Part shown: positions 34,992 through 45,356 of the stretch, in pieces
How the letters are laid out: every line of letters starts with the position of its first letter
Position numbering within the stretch: position 1 is the stretch's first letter
Assembly: GCF_002479495.1 (NCBI RefSeq)
Contig: NZ_DLNQ01000015.1
Location: forward strand, 317,496-381,495
DNA: 64,000 nt
Direction of reading: 5' to 3'
Source: Brevundimonas sp. UBA7506
GTDB lineage: Bacteria; Pseudomonadota; Alphaproteobacteria; Caulobacterales; Caulobacteraceae
Program-made: the position numbers and the translations under genes
Notes under the pieces: model-generated
What the model saw: the letters and a program-made list of their open reading frames with translations, nothing else
What the model was told of the DNA's origin: nothing
Database searches by the model: none

Positions 34992-36389
34992 TTAGATGTG
35001 AATGGCGTGGCCCAGCGCCCGCAGGCTGGCCTCGTGGAAGGCCTCGCCCAGGGTCGGGTGGACGTGGATGACACCCGCCACGTCTTCCAGCACGGCGCCC
35101 ATTTCCAGCATCTGGGCGAAGCTGTTGGACATCTCGGACACGTGCTGGCCGACGGCCTGGATGCCCAGGATGCGGTGGTCGGTCTTCGAGGCGATGACGC
35201 GGACGAAGCCGCCGTCCTCGCCGGCCTCGATGGCCAGGGCGCGGCCGATGGCGGCGAAGGGGAAGACGGACTGGATCACGTCGTCGCGGCCCTCGACGTC
35301 CTGCGGACCGAGGCCCGCCGAGACGATCTCCGGCTCGGTGAAGCAGACGGCGGCGATGGTGACGGGGTCGAACACGCGGTCATGGCCGGCGATGATCTCG
35401 GCCACGACCTCGCCCTGGGCCGAGCCCTTGTGCGCCAGCATGGGTTCGCCGGTCAGGTCGCCGACGGCCCAGACGTTCTTCATGCTGGTGGCGCAGCGGT
35501 TGTCGATCTTCACGAAGGGGCCGTCCATGGCGACGCCCATGGTCTCCAGACCCCAGCCTTTCGTGCGCGGCCGACGGCCGACGGTGACCAGCACCTTGTC
35601 GGCGTCCAGCTGCATCGGGTTTCCGTCCTTGTCGGTGACATTCAGCTTGCCGTCCCCGAAGCCGCCGGCGCGGGCACCGAGGAACAGCTCGACGCCGTGC
35701 TTCTCGAGCCACTTCTGCACCGGATCGGTCAGGGCCTTGTCGTAGAGGGGCAGCAGGCGGTCGGCCATCTCGACGATGGCCACCTCCGAACCGAGTTTGC
35801 GGAAGGCGATGCCCAGTTCCAGGCCGATATAGCCGCCGCCGACGACGACCAGCTTCTTCGGCACTTCCGACAGGCTCAGGGCCTCGGTCGAGGAGATGAC
35901 GTCGCCGCCAAACGGCAGGAAGGGCAGCTCGACCGGCTCGGACCCCGTGGCCAGGATGACGTGTTCGGCGGTGATCAGGATGGGGCCGTCGGCGGTCTCG
36001 ACGCGGCAGGTCTTGGCGTCGGTGAACTCGGCCCAGCCCTTGATGACCTTGACCTTGGCCTTCTTCAGCAGGGCGGCGACGCCGGCGTTCAGCTTCTTGA
36101 CGATGCCGTCCTTCCACGCGACCGTCTTGGACAGGTCGATGGCCGGGGCCGACGCCGTGATGCCCAGCGTGCCGTCGCCGGCGGCTTTCAGCACCGTCTC
36201 ATACTTGCCCGCGGCGTGGATGATGGCCTTGGACGGAATGCAGCCGACGTTCAGGCAGGTCCCGCCCAGGCCGTCGCCGCCGTCCACCAGCACGGTGTCC
36301 AGGCCCAATTGGCCGCAACGGATGCCCGCCACATAGCCGCCGGTGCCGGCGCCGATGATCAGGACTTTGGTCTTGAGGGTCTGGGTCAT
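34992..36389 (-). CDS. lpdV: Dihydrolipoyl dehydrogenase (E3) of the branched-chain complex
   Basis: A 465-residue FAD disulfide oxidoreductase that reoxidises the lipoyl groups of the E2 subunit with NAD+. The N-terminal FAD motif is VLIIGAGTGGYVAGIRCGQLG. The redox-active disulfide is GGTCLNVGCIPSK, the NAD motif is VVVGGGYIGLELG, and the C-terminal catalytic His-Glu is in HVHPTLGEAFHEA. Its position as last gene of bkdA1-A2-B-X gives the lpdV assignment. ATG 36389 is one base after the stop of gene X. Confidence 0.93.
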   Translation of the reverse strand: MTQTLKTKVLIIGAGTGGYVAGIRCGQLGLDTVLVDGGDGLGGTCLNVGCIPSKAIIHAAGKYETVLKAAGDGTLGITASAPAIDLSKTVAWKDGIVKKLNAGVAALLKKAKVKVIKGWAEFTDAKTCRVETADGPILITAEHVILATGSEPVELPFLPFGGDVISSTEALSLSEVPKKLVVVGGGYIGLELGIAFRKLGSEVAIVEMADRLLPLYDKALTDPVQKWLEKHGVELFLGARAGGFGDGKLNVTDKDGNPMQLDADKVLVTVGRRPRTKGWGLETMGVAMDGPFVKIDNRCATSMKNVWAVGDLTGEPMLAHKGSAQGEVVAEIIAGHDRVFDPVTIAAVCFTEPEIVSAGLGPQDVEGRDDVIQSVFPFAAIGRALAIEAGEDGGFVRVIASKTDHRILGIQAVGQHVSEMSNSFAQMLEMGAVLEDVAGVIHVHPTLGEAFHEASLRALGHAIHI

Positions 36390-36390
36390 T

Positions 36391-36873
36391 CTAGCGTCTC
36401 GCAAGGCTGGCTCGGACGGCGCGCCACCTCGACATCATGTCGTCGGCGAGCGGTCCTTCAGGTACGATGTAAAGGAGTTCAGGATTGATCCGGGATGCCG
36501 GGGTGACGAAGATGCGAACGGCGAGGCCATCCGCAATGCCTTCGCCCTCGGCATACTCGGTTGTGAAGATCAGATAGTTGGAGCAGTGGCCCAACTCGAA
36601 CTTGAGATCCAGGCGGGCTGGGCTGGGGGCACCCCACAAGTCGTGTGTTCTGAGGACCGAAAACCTGACAATCGGGTCGTCCTGCTTGCCGACCACGTTC
36701 GCAAGGACACCCCGATAGACCGAAGTCACATCTTCAAAATAGGCGCGCTCCGCTCGCGCGTAATATTCAGCGATGTTGCCGGGGGGAGGCGAGCAAGCCG
36801 TTGCCGCGTTGACCCACATGTTCGCCGTGAGGGCGATGAGTCCAAGCGCGAACAACGGCTTCATCTGCTTCAC
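36391..36873 (-). CDS. Secreted protein of unknown function inserted in the bkd operon (possible TIMP/netrin-like fold)
   Basis: A 160-residue protein with a signal peptide ending ATA before Cys27, so the mature chain would begin with Cys. A second Cys is at 97 (ELGHCSNYL). The pattern of an N-terminal Cys, then VTSVYRGVLANV, FSVLRTHDLWG and GHC, recalls bacterial TIMP/netrin-like domains. This is inference only, and a lipoprotein is an alternative. Its GC is low: 32 of 60 bases at 36541-36600. Yet it overlaps bkdB by ATGA and ends one base before lpdV. Confidence 0.75.
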   Translation of the reverse strand: MKQMKPLFALGLIALTANMWVNAATACSPPPGNIAEYYARAERAYFEDVTSVYRGVLANVVGKQDDPIVRFSVLRTHDLWGAPSPARLDLKFELGHCSNYLIFTTEYAEGEGIADGLAVRIFVTPASRINPELLYIVPEGPLADDMMSRWRAVRASLARR

Positions 36874-38516
36874 CCCATCCAGAGCGTGGCCGGGTTCTCC
36901 AGCAGGTTCTTGATGCGCTGCACGAAGACCGCCGCGTCGTGGCCGTCGACGATGCGGTGATCGAAGCTGGAGGACAGGTTCATCATCTTGCGCACGACCA
37001 TCTGGCCGTCCTTGACCACCACGCGCTCGGCGATCTTGTTCGGACCGACGATGGCGACCTCGGGGTGGTTGATGATGGGCGTGTGAACCACGCCGCCGAG
37101 CGTCCCCAGAGAGGTGATGGTGATGGTCGAGCCGGACAGTTCCTCGCGCTTGGCCGAGCCGTCCTTGGCCGCGCCCGAGACGCGGGCGATTTCCAGGGCG
37201 GTGGCGTAGGGGTCAAGCGCCTCGGCGTGGCGGACGACCGGCACCATCAGGCCGTTCGGCGTCTGGGCGGCGATGCCCAGGTGGACCGGGGCATGCGTCG
37301 TCAGCACCCCGGCGTCGTCGTCATAGTGGCTGTTGATCGTCGGCTGGTCGCGCAGGGCCACGACGATGGCGCGGGCCACGAAGGGCAGGACGTTCAGCTT
37401 GGGCTGGTCCTTGGCCTTGGTCGCGTTGAGGTGAGCGCGCAGCTCCTCCACCGCCGTCATGTCGATTTCCTCGACATAGGTGATGTGCGGGATGCGACGC
37501 ACGCTCTCGGCCATCTTCTCCGCGATCTTGCGGCGCAGGCCGATGATCTTGGTCTCGGTGGCGCCCTCGGCGCGGGCGTAGGTCGAGGCGGTCGATCCGC
37601 TGGTCGCCGCGGGCAGGCTGCCCCCGCGCGCGACGAAGGCGTCCAGGTCGGCGTGTTCGATGCGGCCGGCGGGGCCTGACCCCGGCACGAAGACCAGGTC
37701 GACGCCCAGGTCGCGGGCGCGGTTGCGCACGGCGGGCGAGGCCAGCGGACGTTCGCCCGGCTGGCGGCCGGTCAGGGCCGGAACGGGCTTGGCGTCAGCC
37801 TTGGGCGCAGCGGGGGCAGGCTTGGCGACCGGAGCGGGCGCGGCCTTCTCGGCCTTGGCGGCGGGGGCGGGCGCCGGGGTCGCGGCCGGAGCGGCGGCGA
37901 CATTGCCCGCGCCCTCGACCTTGAAGCTGACCAGGGGGCCGCCGACGGCGATCTGCTGGCCGGCCTCGCCGTGCAGGGCGACGACCACGCCGTTGATCGG
38001 GCTGGTGATCTCGACGGTGGCCTTGTCGGTCATGATGTCGGCGAGGATCTGATCTTCCTCGACCGCGTCGCCGACCTTGACGTGCCAGCCGACCAACTCG
38101 GCCTCGGCGGTGCCTTCGCCCACGTCGGGCAGCTTGAAGACGTAGTTGGCGCCGGCCGCCGTCGGGGCGCTGACCGGGGCGGCCTCGACCTTCGGCGCCT
38201 CGACGGCGACAGGGGCGGGTTCGGGCTTGGCGACGGGAGCCGGCGTCGGCTCGGCGTCGGAGGCGTTGCCCGCGCCCTCGACCTCGAACTCGACCAGGGG
38301 GCCGCGCACCGGCACCATCTCACCGGCCTGGCCGTGGATGGCGAGCACCTTGCCGCTGACCGGGGCGGTGATTTCCACCGTGGCCTTGTCGGTCATGACG
38401 TCGGCGACGATCTGGTCTTCCTCGACCATGTCGCCGACCGCGACGTGCCAGGCGACCAGTTCGGCCTCGGCGGTGCCTTCGCCCACGTCGGGCAGCTTGA
38501 AGACGAAACGACCCAT
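36870..38516 (-). CDS. bkdB: Branched-chain 2-oxoacid dehydrogenase E2 (dihydrolipoyl acyltransferase), two lipoyl domains
   Basis: A 548-residue E2 core. Two lipoyl domains (about 1-78 and 125-200) each carry MTDKATVEI, with lipoyl-Lys44 in the first; they are joined by Ala/Pro-rich linkers. A peripheral-subunit-binding domain follows (about 262-298, ASPAVRNRARDLGVDL). The catalytic domain ends with SFDHRIVDG (His and Asp of the active site). Two lipoyl domains are more than in the usual single-domain BkdB. It starts 1 base after bkdA2, so the genes form one operon. Confidence 0.9.
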   Translation of the reverse strand: MGRFVFKLPDVGEGTAEAELVAWHVAVGDMVEEDQIVADVMTDKATVEITAPVSGKVLAIHGQAGEMVPVRGPLVEFEVEGAGNASDAEPTPAPVAKPEPAPVAVEAPKVEAAPVSAPTAAGANYVFKLPDVGEGTAEAELVGWHVKVGDAVEEDQILADIMTDKATVEITSPINGVVVALHGEAGQQIAVGGPLVSFKVEGAGNVAAAPAATPAPAPAAKAEKAAPAPVAKPAPAAPKADAKPVPALTGRQPGERPLASPAVRNRARDLGVDLVFVPGSGPAGRIEHADLDAFVARGGSLPAATSGSTASTYARAEGATETKIIGLRRKIAEKMAESVRRIPHITYVEEIDMTAVEELRAHLNATKAKDQPKLNVLPFVARAIVVALRDQPTINSHYDDDAGVLTTHAPVHLGIAAQTPNGLMVPVVRHAEALDPYATALEIARVSGAAKDGSAKREELSGSTITITSLGTLGGVVHTPIINHPEVAIVGPNKIAERVVVKDGQMVVRKMMNLSSSFDHRIVDGHDAAVFVQRIKNLLENPATLWMG

Positions 38517-38517
38517 C

Positions 38518-39543
<1,026 letters not shown>

Positions 39544-39545
39544 GT

Positions 39546-40778
39546 TCAGACTCCGACCTCGCGACGCTGCTCGACCAGACGCCAGTCTTCGGTGGCGAAG
39601 ACTTCCTCGAACATGGTCTTCACGCTGGGGCGCGACTGACCCAGGGTGCCGATGGCTTCGGATTCCTTGGCGGCGGCGCGGACCTGTTCGACCGCGTCCT
39701 TCTCGGCCGCTTCATGCTGTTCGTCCGACCATTCGCCGATGACGATCAGATGCTGCTTCAGGCGTTCGAGCGGGTCGCCCAGCGGCCACTTCTCGTGCTC
39801 GTCGCCGGGGCGGTAGCGGCTGGGGTCGTCCGAGGTCGAGTGCGGAGCGCCGCGATAGGTGAACAGCTCGATCACCGTCGCGCCCTGGTTGGTGCGCGCG
39901 CGCTCCTCGGCCCACTGGGTCGCGGCCCAGACGGCCAGGAAGTCGTTGCCGTCGACGCGCAGGGCCGGCAGGCCGTAGCCGATGGCCTTGGAGGCGAAGG
40001 TGGTCTCAAGCCCGCCGGCGATGCCCTGGAAGGAGCTGATGGCCCACTGGTTGTTGACGATGTTCAGGATGACCGGCGCGCGATAGACGGAGGCGAAGGT
40101 CAGGGCCGAGTGGAAGTCGCTCTCGGCGGTCGAGCCGTCGCCGATCCAGCTGATGGCGATCTTGTCGTCGCCCTTGGCGGCGCTGGCCATGGCCCAGCCC
40201 ACGGCCTGGACGTACTGGGTGCCCAGGTTGCCCGAGATGGTGAAGAAGCCGTAGTCCTTGGCCGAATACATGATCGGCAGCTGGCGGCCTTTGATCGGGT
40301 CGGCGGCGTTGGAATAGATCTGGTTCATCATCGACGCGAGCGGGTAGCCGCGCGAGATCAGCAGGCCCTGCTGGCGATAGGTGGGGAAGCCCATGTCCTC
40401 GCGGCTCAGGATCATCCCTTGCGCGACCGCGATGGCCTCCTCGCCGGTGCACTTCATATAGAAGCTGGTCTTGCCCTGGCGGTGGGCGCGGTGCATCCGG
40501 TCGTCGAAGGCGCGCGTCAGGATCATGGCCTTCAGGCCGCGACGCAGGATTTCGGGATCCAGCTTGGGATTCCACGGCCCCACGGCCTGGCCTTCGTCGT
40601 CCAGAACGCGCACCAGCTGGAAGGCGTGGTCGCGCATGTCATAGGGCGCGGTCGACACCTCGGGCCGGGTCACGGCGCCGGCGGCGTCCAGCTTCAGGTG
40701 GCTGAAATCAGGCGCATCGCCCGGACGACCCGAAGGCTCCGGCACGCGCAGCGACAGGGTGGGGGTGTTCTTCATCAT
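39546..40778 (-). CDS. bkdA1: Branched-chain 2-oxoacid dehydrogenase E1 alpha subunit
   Basis: A 410-residue ThDP-dependent E1 alpha. The N-terminus RVPEPSGRPGDAPDFS and the length match BkdA1 of Pseudomonas putida rather than PDH E1 alpha. The ThDP motif is SWIGDGSTAESDFH ... NIVNNQWAIS, and the phosphorylation-loop-like block is YRGAPHSTSDDPSRYRPGD. The start has two adjacent ATGs (40778 and 40775). It is the first gene of the operon and divergent from bkdR, across a 145-base gap with AT-rich dyads. Confidence 0.95.
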   Translation of the reverse strand: MMKNTPTLSLRVPEPSGRPGDAPDFSHLKLDAAGAVTRPEVSTAPYDMRDHAFQLVRVLDDEGQAVGPWNPKLDPEILRRGLKAMILTRAFDDRMHRAHRQGKTSFYMKCTGEEAIAVAQGMILSREDMGFPTYRQQGLLISRGYPLASMMNQIYSNAADPIKGRQLPIMYSAKDYGFFTISGNLGTQYVQAVGWAMASAAKGDDKIAISWIGDGSTAESDFHSALTFASVYRAPVILNIVNNQWAISSFQGIAGGLETTFASKAIGYGLPALRVDGNDFLAVWAATQWAEERARTNQGATVIELFTYRGAPHSTSDDPSRYRPGDEHEKWPLGDPLERLKQHLIVIGEWSDEQHEAAEKDAVEQVRAAAKESEAIGTLGQSRPSVKTMFEEVFATEDWRLVEQRREVGV

Positions 40779-40855
40779 GCGTCCCGTCCGGTTGATCCGT
40801 CCGCGTTTCCTCTAGAAAGAGGGCATAGCATGGCGTGTGTCTGTTGGCCTTCCTA

Positions 40856-40891
40856 AAAATACCCTTGCCAAATGCTGATTTGGGGTATTTT
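40856..40891. promoter_or_regulatory. AT-rich dyad, probable BkdR operator
   Basis: AAAATACCC at the left and GGTATTTT at the right flank an inner perfect palindrome CCAAAT-GCTG-ATTTGG (40868-40883). A further AAATCCCCATTT dyad follows at 40900-40911. These AT-rich palindromes in a GC-rich divergent promoter are the kind of site bound by Lrp-type regulators such as BkdR. Confidence 0.6.
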
Positions 40892-40923
40892 ATTGCGCGA
40901 AATCCCCATTTGGAGAAACGCCT

Positions 40924-41412
40924 TTGGCCGACGAACTTGATCCTATCGACGCCCGCATCCTCGACATCCTGCAGCAGGACGCCGGATTGTCGGTCGCCGA
41001 GGTCGCCGATCGCGTCGGCCTGTCGGCCTCGCCCTGCTGGCGCCGGATCAAGAGACTGGAGGATAGCGGCCTGATACGCAAGCGGGTCACGCTTCTGGAC
41101 GCGGGGCTGCTGGGTCTGGACTTCGAAGTCTACGCCATCGTCAAGCTGAGCCTGCCGTCGCGCGAGAACCTCGACATCTTCGAATCCGCCGTCGCTACCT
41201 GGCCGGAAGTGGTGCAGTGCGCCACCATCACGGGCCGCGAAGACTATGTCCTGCGCATCATCACCTCGGACATGCACGCCTTCGACCAGTTCCTGCGCGA
41301 CAAGTTGCTGACCCTCGGCATCGTCTCCGACTGCGCCAGCCATATCGTCACACGCGGGGTGAAGAACGTGACCACCCTGCCGCTGGGCATCATCACGCCC
41401 CACGTCGGTTAA
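40924..41412 (+). CDS. bkdR: Lrp/AsnC family regulator, probable activator of the bkd operon
   Basis: A 162-residue Lrp-family protein. The N-terminal HTH (about 4-60) begins LDPIDARILDILQQDAGLS and includes VGLSASPCWRRIKRLEDSG. The C-terminal ligand-binding RAM domain includes TITGREDYVLRIITSDMHAF and VTTLPLG. In P. putida BkdR activates bkdA1A2B-lpdV in response to branched-chain amino acids, with the same divergent layout. The start is TTG at 40924 with GGAG eight bases upstream. Confidence 0.88.
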   Translation: MADELDPIDARILDILQQDAGLSVAEVADRVGLSASPCWRRIKRLEDSGLIRKRVTLLDAGLLGLDFEVYAIVKLSLPSRENLDIFESAVATWPEVVQCATITGREDYVLRIITSDMHAFDQFLRDKLLTLGIVSDCASHIVTRGVKNVTTLPLGIITPHVG

Positions 41413-41422
41413 AGGGGCCTGC

Positions 41423-41443
41423 GCGGGGGCTTACAGCCCCCGC
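41423..41443. terminator. Bidirectional hairpin between bkdR and the epoxide hydrolase-like gene
   Basis: A perfect 8 bp stem GCGGGGGC/GCCCCCGC with a 5-base loop. The loop contains the stop codon of the convergent hydrolase gene. No U-tract follows, so it is a likely but not certain terminator. Confidence 0.6.
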
Positions 41444-42390
41444 ATGAACTCCACCAGCGCCGCGTTCACCTCATTCGCTCGTTCCTGCTGCAGCCAATGT
41501 CCCGCGCCTGGCAGGACGACTTGTCCGCGCAGGTCGGTCAGCCATTCTTGTTGCGCCGTCTCATGAGGGCCGGCGTAGTGACGGACGGGATCGCGGTCGC
41601 CGACCATGAAGAAGGCGGGCTGACGGATCTTCCGGCCCTGCAGGAAGGCGGTCAGGGCCCAGTTGCGGTCGAGGCAGCGGTACCAGTCCAGCGGCCCCTT
41701 GAAACCTGACGCGGCGAAGGCGGCGACGTATTCGTTGAAGTGCGCCGGATTCATCCACGGCGGCAGCGCGGCCTGATCGGAAATGCTGTCCAGCAGGCTG
41801 ACGCCCTCGGGCATGAAGCCGGTCGACTGGTCGGCCGGGGCGGTGGCGCCGTCATAGGCCCAGAACATCTTCCTCAGCGCCGTGGCCGGGTCGGCGTCCA
41901 GTTCGACATGGGCCTCCGGCGACTGGAAGCGGTTGATGTAGAGGTCGCCCAGACCGGCTCGTTTCGAGATCGCGGCCATGGCGGCGGTCGGCGGTCCCTT
42001 GGGACGACGCGGCTGGAAGGGGACGGACAGACCGGCCACGGCGCGGAATACATCCGGCCGCATCAGGGCGCAGTGCCAGGCGACGGCCGAACCCCAGTCG
42101 TGGCCGACGACGACGGCCTCCGTCACGCCCAGAGCCCGGACCAGATCGACCATGTCCCCAACCAGATGCAGGAGCGTGTGATCCTCCTGATCGGCGGGCT
42201 TGTCGGTTCCGCCATAGCCGCGCATGTCGGGGGCGACGGCGTGATAGCCTGCCTCGGCCAGGGCCTGAACCTGCGCCCGCCAGCTGATCCCGAGTTCGGG
42301 AAAACCGTGCAGCAGCAAGACCAGGGGGCCTTGTCCCGCCTCCAGCACCTGTTGCGTCAGGCCGTGGGTGGTGATGGGGCGGGTTTGCAT
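41431..42390 (-). CDS. Alpha/beta hydrolase, epoxide hydrolase-like
   Basis: A 319-residue soluble hydrolase. The oxyanion motif is LLHGFPELGISWR, the nucleophile elbow GHDWGSAVAWH (Asp), and the catalytic His is in LPGAGHWLQQE near the C-terminus. The Asp nucleophile with HGFPE is the soluble epoxide hydrolase pattern; a cap domain lies between about 140 and 230. The physiological substrate is unknown. It is convergent with bkdR and divergent from the helicase gene. Confidence 0.88.
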   Translation of the reverse strand: MQTRPITTHGLTQQVLEAGQGPLVLLLHGFPELGISWRAQVQALAEAGYHAVAPDMRGYGGTDKPADQEDHTLLHLVGDMVDLVRALGVTEAVVVGHDWGSAVAWHCALMRPDVFRAVAGLSVPFQPRRPKGPPTAAMAAISKRAGLGDLYINRFQSPEAHVELDADPATALRKMFWAYDGATAPADQSTGFMPEGVSLLDSISDQAALPPWMNPAHFNEYVAAFAASGFKGPLDWYRCLDRNWALTAFLQGRKIRQPAFFMVGDRDPVRHYAGPHETAQQEWLTDLRGQVVLPGAGHWLQQERANEVNAALVEFMRGL

Positions 42391-42494
42391 GGGCGGTCCT
42401 CCCTGTCCCGGCCAACCTAGCTCGTTTTCGGCCTCTGGCGAGAGGGACGAACGTTCCCGTTCCGTTTCGCCGCGCGGGGCGCTATGGATCGGGC

Positions 42495-45335
42495 GTGACC
42501 GACGTCTCCGTTCCAGCCACCGTCCAGCCCGCGACTGCGTTCGCGGCGGACCTGCCGCCCGCCCTGGCCACGCCGCCGGGCGCAGGGGCCGTGTGCGATG
42601 CGGCGGGCGCTCGGAAGATCGGGCGCGGCGCGGCCGAGGGCGTCTTTCTGGGCGGCCCCGTCATGGTCGCCCACGCCAGCCTGACCGCGCGCCGTCTGGG
42701 CCTCAGCCCGCCGCCGCGCTCGACCGACATGCTGGACGTGCTGGAGCTTTACGCCTTTGTGCGTCCCGCCAGGTTCTGCGCCCCGTCGCCGTCGGGGCTG
42801 GCCCTGGCCATGGGGCGCTCCGAGCCCAAGGGGGCCGAGGCTCAGGCCCAGGCCCTGCGCGACGCCGCCGCCGACCTGCTGAACGAACTGACCGACCCCG
42901 TCTATCCGGGGCGCGAGGACGCCTACACCCTGGCCGGGGCGTTGGACCGGGCGGGCTGGTCCTGGGGCTCGCGCGTGCTGGCCGCGCTTCAGGCGGGTCC
43001 CCTGCGCGATCGGCGCGAACGCGGCACGGGTCTGGACGTCTGGTCCCGTCTGGACGAGTGGGAGGACGAAGCCCCGCGCGGCGAGGCCGGGTCCGCCCCG
43101 GTCGACTCCGAGAGCGCCCGCATCCGTCTGGACAAGCTGCTGCAGGCCTCGGGTCTGGACGAGACGCGGCCCGCCCAGTCCGACTACGCCGCCGAGGCCG
43201 CCTACGCCTTTTCACCGCGCAACGAGGAGGGCCGTCCGCGCGTCCTGCTGGCCGAGGCGGGGACCGGCACCGGCAAGACCCTGGGCTATCTGGCCCCCGC
43301 CAGCCTGTGGGCCGAGCGTAACGCGGGCGCGGCCTGGGTCTCGACCTACACCCGCGCCCTGCAACGCCAGATCGACCGCGAAAGCCGCGCCCTGTGGCCC
43401 GACGAGGCCGAACGCCGCAAGAAGACGGTGGTCCGCAAGGGGCGCGAAAACTACCTCTGCCTGCTGAACCTGCAGGACATGATGCAGGCGGCCCAACTGG
43501 GCAATGGCGACCTGATCGGCATGGGGCTGGCCAGCCGCTGGGCCGCGCACAGCCGCGACGGCGACATGACCGGCGGCGACTATCCCGGCTGGCTGCCGGG
43601 CCTCTATGCGACCGCCCCCAGCCATCAGGCCAGCCCGGCCAATCTGGTCGACCGGCGCGGCGAATGCGTCCACGCCGCCTGTCCGCACTATCGGTTGTGC
43701 TTCGTCGAGAAGACCATCCGCGCCAGCCGTCGCGCCGATCTGGTGGTGGCCAACCACGCCCTGGTCATGACCCAGGCCGCCTTCGACGGCGCCCGCTCGG
43801 CGCGCGGCCTGAAGCAGGACGGCGAGACGGCGGCGCTGAAGCGCATCGTCTTCGACGAGGGCCACCACCTGTTTGACGCCGCCGACAGCGCCTTCTCCGC
43901 CGCCCTGTCGGGTCAGGAAGCCGCCGAGCTGCGTCGCTGGATTAGAGGCCCCGAAGGACGCGGCCGTCGCGGGCGCGGGCTGGAGCAAAGGCTGGGCGAC
44001 CTGTGCGCCGACAACGAGGCTGCGGCCAAGGCCCTGAAGGACGCCATGATCGCCGCCGCCGCCCTCCCGGGCGAGGGCGTCTCGGGCCGCATCGCGCCCG
44101 CGTCGGGCGAGATCAATCCCATCGGCCCGATCGAGGCCTTCCTGGTCGCCGCTCTGGACCAGCTGCGCGCCCGCAGTCAGGAAACCGGCGGGACCGAGTT
44201 CGGCATGGAGTGCGCCCTGCGCCCCGCCACCGAACCGGTGCTGGAGGCCGCCCGCGCCGCCGCCCGCGCCATCGCCGCCGTCGAGGCGCCGCTTCTGGCC
44301 CTGTCGCGCCACCTCGAGGACATTCTGGACGAAGAGGCCGCCGAGCTGGACGGCGCCGCCCGCGCCCGCATCGAAGGAGCCCTGCGCGGCATGGACCGGC
44401 GCGCGCGCATGACCCTGCCGGGCTGGCGCTCCATGCTGGCGGCGCTGGAGGAGGGCGGCGACGAACCCGACCCTGACTTTGTCGACTGGCTCAGCGCCGA
44501 GGCCGCCTTCGGCCGCATCCACGACGTGGCCCTGCGCCGCCACTGGATCGACCCGACCGTGCCGCTGGAAGCCGCCGTCGTCATGCCGGCCCACGGCCTG
44601 CTGGTCACCTCGGCCACCCTCTCGGACCCGGCGGCGGAAGACCCGTTCCAACTGGCGCGGATGCGGACCGGCGCGGCGCGGCTGATCGAACCGGCGCGGA
44701 CGCTGAAGGTGGAAAGCCCCTTCGACTACGCCGCCAACAGCCGCATCATCGTCGTCAACGACCTGATGAAGGACGACCCGCGCCAGATCGCGGCGGCCAT
44801 GCGCGAGCTGTTTCTGGCGGCGGGCGGCGGGGGGCTGGGCCTGTTCACCGCCATCCGCCGGCTGAAGACCGTCTATGAGCGGCTGGGGCCTGACCTGGCC
44901 AAGGCGGGCGTCCCCCTCTACGCCCAGCACGTCGATCCGCTGGAAGTCGGCGCCCTGGTCGACGTCTTCCGCGCCGAACAGGACAGCTGCCTTCTGGGCA
45001 CCGACGCCGTGCGCGACGGGGTGGACGTGCCGGGACGCTCCCTGCGGGTCCTCGCCTTCGACCGCGTGCCCTGGCCGCGCCCGGACCTGCTGCACAAGGC
45101 GCGGCGCGAGCGCTTCGGCGGCAAGACCTATGACGACGCCCTGGCGCGCGGCCGCATCGCCCAGGCCTTCGGTCGCCTGATCCGCCGGGCCGACGACAAG
45201 GGGGTCTTCCTCATGCTGGACGCCGCCTGTCCGACCCGCCTGTTCGCGGGCCTGCCGCCGGGCACCGAGGTCCAGCGCATGGGTCTGGCCGAAGCGGTGG
45301 AGCTGACGAAGAGCTTCCTCGCCGACCAACCCTGA
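42495..45335 (+). CDS. ATP-dependent DNA helicase, DinG family
   Basis: A 946-residue XPD/DinG-type superfamily 2 helicase. About 250 N-terminal residues precede Walker A (EAGTGTGKTLGYL). The iron-sulfur cysteines are at NYLCLL, then GECVHAACPHYRLC, and motif II is FDEGHHLFD. The C-terminal motifs include GLFTAIRRLKTVYE and LGTDAVRDGVDVPGRSL, and the last helicase motif QAFGRLIRR. It unwinds 5'-3' and probably resolves R-loops or replication conflicts (family knowledge). The long N-terminal region is seen in alphaproteobacterial members but I do not recognise a domain in it. Confidence 0.9.
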   Translation: MTDVSVPATVQPATAFAADLPPALATPPGAGAVCDAAGARKIGRGAAEGVFLGGPVMVAHASLTARRLGLSPPPRSTDMLDVLELYAFVRPARFCAPSPSGLALAMGRSEPKGAEAQAQALRDAAADLLNELTDPVYPGREDAYTLAGALDRAGWSWGSRVLAALQAGPLRDRRERGTGLDVWSRLDEWEDEAPRGEAGSAPVDSESARIRLDKLLQASGLDETRPAQSDYAAEAAYAFSPRNEEGRPRVLLAEAGTGTGKTLGYLAPASLWAERNAGAAWVSTYTRALQRQIDRESRALWPDEAERRKKTVVRKGRENYLCLLNLQDMMQAAQLGNGDLIGMGLASRWAAHSRDGDMTGGDYPGWLPGLYATAPSHQASPANLVDRRGECVHAACPHYRLCFVEKTIRASRRADLVVANHALVMTQAAFDGARSARGLKQDGETAALKRIVFDEGHHLFDAADSAFSAALSGQEAAELRRWIRGPEGRGRRGRGLEQRLGDLCADNEAAAKALKDAMIAAAALPGEGVSGRIAPASGEINPIGPIEAFLVAALDQLRARSQETGGTEFGMECALRPATEPVLEAARAAARAIAAVEAPLLALSRHLEDILDEEAAELDGAARARIEGALRGMDRRARMTLPGWRSMLAALEEGGDEPDPDFVDWLSAEAAFGRIHDVALRRHWIDPTVPLEAAVVMPAHGLLVTSATLSDPAAEDPFQLARMRTGAARLIEPARTLKVESPFDYAANSRIIVVNDLMKDDPRQIAAAMRELFLAAGGGGLGLFTAIRRLKTVYERLGPDLAKAGVPLYAQHVDPLEVGALVDVFRAEQDSCLLGTDAVRDGVDVPGRSLRVLAFDRVPWPRPDLLHKARRERFGGKTYDDALARGRIAQAFGRLIRRADDKGVFLMLDAACPTRLFAGLPPGTEVQRMGLAEAVELTKSFLADQP

Positions 45336-45356
45336 GGCTTCTCCACCTCTTCCTTC

